From assembly GCF_004353895.1 (NCBI RefSeq), contig NZ_SMOG01000011.1, positions 1 to 44,046 on the forward strand: a DNA stretch of 44,046 nt, in the 5' to 3' direction. The translations under genes and the position numbers were made by a program. The notes under the pieces are model-generated. The model did not search any database. It saw only the letters and a list, made by a program, of their open reading frames with translations, and had not been told where the DNA came from. Origin of the DNA: Candidatus Syntrophosphaera thermopropionivorans. GTDB lineage: Bacteria; Cloacimonadota; Cloacimonadia; Cloacimonadales; Cloacimonadaceae. Below, piece by piece: positions 40,705 through 44,046 of the stretch. The first letter of the stretch is position 1. The number at the start of each line of letters is the position of its first letter.

Positions 40705-42045
40705 CTAAAAGTATTTAGCAGCTAAGTCTGCCAGAGCTGACCTTTCCCCTTTAATCAAGGTGATATGACCCACTATATCTTCCACTTTTAGCTTTTCTAC
40801 GGCAACAGAAAGACCATTGGAAGAAGAATCCAGATAAGGAATATCTATCTGATAAGGGTCTCCTGTGAGAACAATCTTAGTATTTTCTCCTGCACGAGTG
40901 ATGATAGTCTTCATTTCATGAGGAGTAAGATTTTGGGCTTCATCAATAATCATAAACTGGTCAGGAAGGCTTCTTCCGCGAATATAAGTTAAAGGTTCCA
41001 GTTCCAGATAACCATAATCCATAAAATCCTCTATACTGGTTTTACGTTTATTCTTGGGATTAGCAGGTCCCACTTGATCATGACGAGAAAGCAATATATC
41101 CATATTATCATAGATAGGTTGCATCCAGGGGTTAAATTTTTCCGTCTTAGAACCAGGTAGATAACCTAAATCCTTCCCTAAAGGGAAAATGGGACGAGAA
41201 ATAACCAGACGAGCATATTTATTTTCTTCTATCACCTTTTGTAATCCTGCAGCAATAGCCAAAAGGGTTTTACCCGTTCCTGCTATTCCGGAAAGGCTAA
41301 CTAACTTGATATCATCATCCAGTAAAAGCTCTAATGCCATTTCTTGTTCATAATTTCTTGATTTTATACCAAAAACTTCCTGTCCCTGATAATATTTGAA
41401 TGGAATTAAGGTATTAGAAGAATGGATATATCTCATCGTGTGAGAAATAGAAGGATCGGATTTTTTGGTGAAACGCACAAATTGATTGGGATAAAGATTA
41501 CCAAAGTTATTAGGAATGGATGGTTTATCTTTCAAGGCCTCAAATTCATCATCCGGAAGTTCTTTAATTATACTTCCAGTATACAATTCTTCAAAATTAA
41601 CTGTTCCAGTTTCAAAATTTTCTGCATTCAAACCCACACTATCAGCTTTTATACGCACATTAGCATCCATAGAAACGAGGATGACTTTGGTATCGGGATA
41701 TTTTTCCTTAAAATAGAGGGCAGTACTGATAATCAAGTTATCATTTCTATCCAGAAACAGAAGGTTAGAAGCCACATTTGAAACTTCTTTATTAACCGTA
41801 ACTTGCAGGATTCCGCCATTATCCAGATTTACGCCTTCTTGCAAACTTCCTCTTGAACGCAAGGCATCCAGATAACGACCTATTTGACGTGCATTTCTAC
41901 TCTTTTCATCAACCCCTTTTTTGAACTGGTCTATTTCTTCAATAACAATAATAGGAATAACCACTCTGTTATCCTGGAAGGAAAATATTGCTTGAGGATT
42001 GTGCAACAAGACATTGGTGTCCAGAACGAAAATCTTTTGAGCCAT
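40705..42045 (-). CDS. PIN domain-PhoH family ATPase
   Basis: A 446-residue two-domain protein. Residues 4-140 are a PIN ribonuclease domain (VLDTNVLLHNP with Asp9; VIPIIVIEEIDQFKKG; later acidic residues in LLFLDRNDNLII). The C-terminal half is a PhoH-type NTPase (Walker A GIAGTGKT, Walker B FMIIDEAQNLTPHEM, LTGDPYQID). Proteins of this make-up (YlaK-like) are thought to act as RNA helicase-nucleases in RNA turnover. Start at 42045 is supported by GAGG upstream. It is upstream of and probably co-transcribed with the alanine racemase gene. Confidence 0.93.
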   Translation of the reverse strand: MAQKIFVLDTNVLLHNPQAIFSFQDNRVVIPIIVIEEIDQFKKGVDEKSRNARQIGRYLDALRSRGSLQEGVNLDNGGILQVTVNKEVSNVASNLLFLDRNDNLIISTALYFKEKYPDTKVILVSMDANVRIKADSVGLNAENFETGTVNFEELYTGSIIKELPDDEFEALKDKPSIPNNFGNLYPNQFVRFTKKSDPSISHTMRYIHSSNTLIPFKYYQGQEVFGIKSRNYEQEMALELLLDDDIKLVSLSGIAGTGKTLLAIAAGLQKVIEENKYARLVISRPIFPLGKDLGYLPGSKTEKFNPWMQPIYDNMDILLSRHDQVGPANPKNKRKTSIEDFMDYGYLELEPLTYIRGRSLPDQFMIIDEAQNLTPHEMKTIITRAGENTKIVLTGDPYQIDIPYLDSSSNGLSVAVEKLKVEDIVGHITLIKGERSALADLAAKYF

Positions 42046-42186
42046 TTATAACCTCTTCTTTATAACTAAAAGCTTTTAATACTTTTCTTTAATAATAGAA
42101 ATAAAATCAAGAGCAAAAATTTCTTTAATCAAGAATAGATTTAAGGGATTTATCGTCAATGAATTTATTAGCTGATGTACGAATTC

Positions 42187-42274
42187 TGGTGCTGAAGAGG
42201 GGACTCGAACCCCTACGAGCTTATCGCTCACTAGTCCCTGAAACTAGCGTGTCTACCAATTTCACCACTTCAGC
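42187..42274 (-). tRNA. tRNA-Leu (CAG)
   Basis: A class II tRNA with a long variable arm (GAGCGATAAGCTC hairpin). Acceptor GCTGAAG pairs with CTTCAGC, the anticodon stem is CTAGT/ACTAG with loop TTCAGGG (anticodon CAG), the T loop is GTTCGAGTC, and the 3' CCA is encoded. Confidence 0.95.
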
Positions 42275-42339
42275 TCACTCGACTTAATTCAAATCTCTAA
42301 CCGCAAGGTTTGTGTCAAGCAAAAATAATGAATTTCACT

Positions 42340-42715
42340 TCCAGGATAAAGCTGGAGGAGTTGGTGAAATCGGGCAGCCAACTTATTCTAAAGCATAACG
42401 ATGGATGGATCAACCCAATTGAATAGATAGCCAAGCAATCAGGTACATTAAAGTCAGGGACAACAATGAAGGTAATTGGAATGAACAAGAGTAGCTTTGA
42501 TAAAGAGCCTACCTAACCCGATCCTTACGATGGAATATACCACTATAAGAGCTGGTGGAATAAGTTCCGAGTTTCCTGGCTGCAGTCGTAGAAGATGACC
42601 GAGGATGAGATTAAAACCAGAGCTGATGATGTCTAGGATTGTTGAGACTACATGGAGATGATCAATCTGATGGCAGAGATTATCTGTAGCAGACTGATTA
42701 GACTCCACCTCCTAC
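42340..42715 (+). pseudogene. stop-riddled coding remnant, copy 1
   Basis: The region between tRNA-Leu and the cyclase gene has no intact gene but protein-like reading in pieces: VRDNNEGNWNEQ in one frame near 42450, then DPYDGIYHYKSWWNKFRVSW near 42520-42590 in another, continuing as KMTEDEIKTRADD. At least two TAG, one TAA and one TGA interrupt it, and a frameshift is needed. I do not recognise the family; a phage or mobile-element gene is a guess. Bases 42564-42665 are repeated at 43851-43952. Confidence 0.55.
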
Positions 42716-42790
42716 TTGACTTCGCTGAGCTTGAGACTTGTTTCATTGGTGAAGAGAACGAGTTTAAAATTTAGTTATGACATATCACCA

Positions 42791-42813
42791 TTGACAAATA
42801 TCATGTTATGTAG
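42791..42813 (+). promoter_or_regulatory. candidate promoter of the cyclase-like gene
   Basis: TTGACA at 42791-42796 with TTTAAG 17 bases on, about 35 bases before the start codon. Only the -35 is strong. Confidence 0.35.
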
Positions 42814-42846
42814 TTTAAGTATAAAAAACATAATAAGGAGTATGAT

Positions 42847-43485
42847 ATGGATTACAAGTATTTTGGAATCGGGTCTCCTAATGACCAAAAAAGTATGCAA
42901 GAAGCTATTGACGGGCTGTGTGTTGTACCTGGTACGTGTATTTTCTTGGATATTTGCAACTCTACCAAGATTAAAAACAAAGAGAATCTTCAGCATTGGA
43001 TTATCAGAATTAGGAACACATTCATCCAAAGAGCCGTAACAGATATTACATTAAAGCCCTTGAAAATAATTGGTGATGAACTCATGTTTTATATCCCAGA
43101 TAGTGATCTTAATAACAGTGGTGAGAACTTCGCATCACTTATCGAAGTAATCATTGGTATTATTAGCCCATACCAAAACGAACTTTCCAAATTAGTTTTA
43201 CCATTGAAAGGAGCTATTCATCATTGTAGCGATGTTTATGCCATGACTTTTTATAAGGATGAAAACGATTTGCCAGTCCCAGACTACTATGGCTCTGGTA
43301 TTGATCTTACTGCAAGACTCATGGAGAAGGCTGTTGAGAATCGATTGGTAGTAAGCCAGGACTTCTTTAATCTCATCCAGGATTATAAGGATACAGTTGA
43401 AAAATTTAGAGGACCATATATAGAGTATTTCAAAGGCTTTGATGATCATCCGACTAAATACTGGTACTGGCAATATTCTAACTAA
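42847..43485 (+). CDS. class III nucleotide cyclase-like protein, single domain
   Basis: A 212-residue protein with the layout of an adenylate/guanylate cyclase catalytic domain. The first metal Asp35 is in CIFLDICNST (family F-x-D-I-x-x-S/T), the second Asp77 is in LKIIGDELMF (family K-x-x-G-D), GAIHHCSDVY follows, and GSGIDLTARLMEKAVENRLV matches the G-x-x-V-N-x-A-A-R-L motif with the transition-state Arg157 kept but the usual Asn replaced by Asp. It has no receptor, membrane or HAMP part. AAGGAG lies 6 bases before the start. It stands alone among decayed mobile genes. It could make a cyclic nucleotide, as in Pycsar-type phage defence, though no effector gene is next to it. The cyclase fold is likely; product and role are not known. 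Confidence 0.7.
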   Translation: MDYKYFGIGSPNDQKSMQEAIDGLCVVPGTCIFLDICNSTKIKNKENLQHWIIRIRNTFIQRAVTDITLKPLKIIGDELMFYIPDSDLNNSGENFASLIEVIIGIISPYQNELSKLVLPLKGAIHHCSDVYAMTFYKDENDLPVPDYYGSGIDLTARLMEKAVENRLVVSQDFFNLIQDYKDTVEKFRGPYIEYFKGFDDHPTKYWYWQYSN

Positions 43486-43522
43486 AGCCATTACTGTAGT
43501 ATTGTTCTCAAGACGATCTGAT

Positions 43523-43850
43523 TCAATAGTAATAATTTCTAATCAGTGGCTCTATCTCATTCTGGAATGAACCAAATACCGAATATTTCGTCTCTACTTC
43601 ATCAATGATGCAGCCATCCTATAGCTGCACGATGTAAGGATCATTGTTGCAGGATAACAGGAATTTCCCCTTTATTTGTTTCTGGACTTCTACCAACTCT
43701 TCATGCTGATTGAAGGCAACAGCGTCTTCACGCTCGTATATTTGCTCCTTGGTATAGTAAGGCGGGTCTATATAAAGAAGGTGTGAGGTTGGTCTAATCG
43801 GGCTACGATTTAATTCCAGTGTTGCCTTTCGATGATCACATAACGTAGGT
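43523..43850 (-). pseudogene. remnant of a Dam-type DNA adenine methyltransferase
   Basis: The minus strand reads about 108 codons of the C-terminal part of an N6-adenine methylase, including the catalytic motif IV in HLLYIDPPYYTKEQIYERED and then KGKFLLSCNNDPYIVQL. One in-frame TAG (43619-43621) interrupts it, after which the frame continues cleanly (DGCIIDEVETKYSVFGSFQN) to a natural-looking TGA at 43523. The N-terminal part with the SAM-binding motif is missing: at 43851 the sequence switches to the duplicated remnant. Too short and broken to work. Confidence 0.75.
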
Positions 43851-44046
43851 GTTCCGAGTCTCCTGGCTGCAGTGGTAGAAGATGACAGTAGATGGGATCA
43901 AAAACAGAGCTGAAAATGCCTGGGATTGTTGAGACTACAAGGAGATAATCAACTTAAAGGCTGAGGGATACTACAGCTTTGTCGGTAAAATCGGACTAAC
44001 AAATGATGTGAAACATAATGGGGAAATCTATTCAACTATCTGAAAT
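43851..44046 (+). pseudogene. stop-riddled coding remnant, copy 2
   Basis: Bases 43851-43952 match 42564-42665 without gaps at roughly 86 percent by eye. The reading frame gives FRVSWLQW, a TAG, KMTVDGIKNRAENAWDC, a TGA, then DYKEIINLKAEGYYSFVGKI and further open sequence to the window edge. Both stops shown are shared with copy 1. Family unknown; it may continue beyond the window. Confidence 0.55.

Noticed and set aside
42187-42274. tRNA-Leu as an attachment site for the mobile remnants
   Set aside because: The remnants lie on the 5' side of the tRNA; I see no repeat of its 3' end nearby and no integrase.
42454-42708. 84-codon minus-strand frame near tRNA-Leu
   Set aside because: It is antisense to the coding-like remnant, with no ribosome site or recognisable protein pattern.
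42340-44046. Stop-codon recoding (TAG read as Gln) in phage-like genes
   Set aside because: TAG is the commonest interruption, but TAA and TGA also occur, a frameshift is needed, and one TAG position is TGG in the other copy, so simple decay fits better.

Overview
The window looks like the chromosome of a low-GC, anaerobic, diderm bacterium of the FCB group. My best guess is Cloacimonadota (Cloacimonas-like). The reasons are a large secreted protein with a FlgD-like/type IX secretion C-terminal sorting domain, two outer-membrane beta-barrel proteins (one DUF5916-like), a DUF4175-type coiled-coil membrane protein, and A+T-rich housekeeping genes. The taxonomic call is inference; the 16S gene at 14065-15619 would settle it.

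Layout. 1-8959 (+): a 1427-residue ATPase/TPR/GAF/sigma54-activator/Fis regulator, then a tight run of a DnaQ-DinG fusion helicase, murB and an orphan NitT/TauT-type ABC permease. 8977-10128 (-): a dGTPase-like HD hydrolase. 10254-15619 (-): a complete rrn operon (16S, tRNA-Ile(GAU), 23S, 5S), followed by a decayed second 5S copy. 16124-20023 (+): a giant secreted protein, sharing a bidirectional terminator with a convergent minus-strand group made of a porin-like protein, an Ldh2-type dehydrogenase and an Orn/Lys/DAP-type decarboxylase. 23654-29288 (-): a TPR lipoprotein-sized exported protein, the DUF4175-like protein and a nitroreductase. 29517-31039: an SDR oxidoreductase, a terminator, an unusual symmetric repeat and a small membrane protein.

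Accessory region. 31.1-38.5 kb is the most interesting part. Between two clusters of modular palindromic repeats lies what looks like a RiPP natural-product operon. It has a 39-residue precursor-like peptide absent from simple long-ORF views, a radical SAM/SPASM peptide maturase, an ABC-2 ATPase with two permeases, and an outer-membrane DUF5916-like barrel. All run in one direction with short gaps or overlaps. The left repeat cluster cuts through a phage-type GH24 lysozyme gene, which suggests this locus has been rearranged. The natural reading is that the rSAM enzyme modifies the two-cysteine, proline-rich peptide, the ABC proteins move it across the inner membrane, and the barrel may help at the outer membrane.

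The right end (38.8-44.0 kb) returns to housekeeping genes: alanine racemase with an unusual C-terminal extension, a PIN-PhoH ATPase and tRNA-Leu(CAG). It then enters a decayed mobile-type area with a lone class III nucleotide cyclase-like gene, a broken DNA adenine methylase and two copies of a stop-riddled coding remnant.
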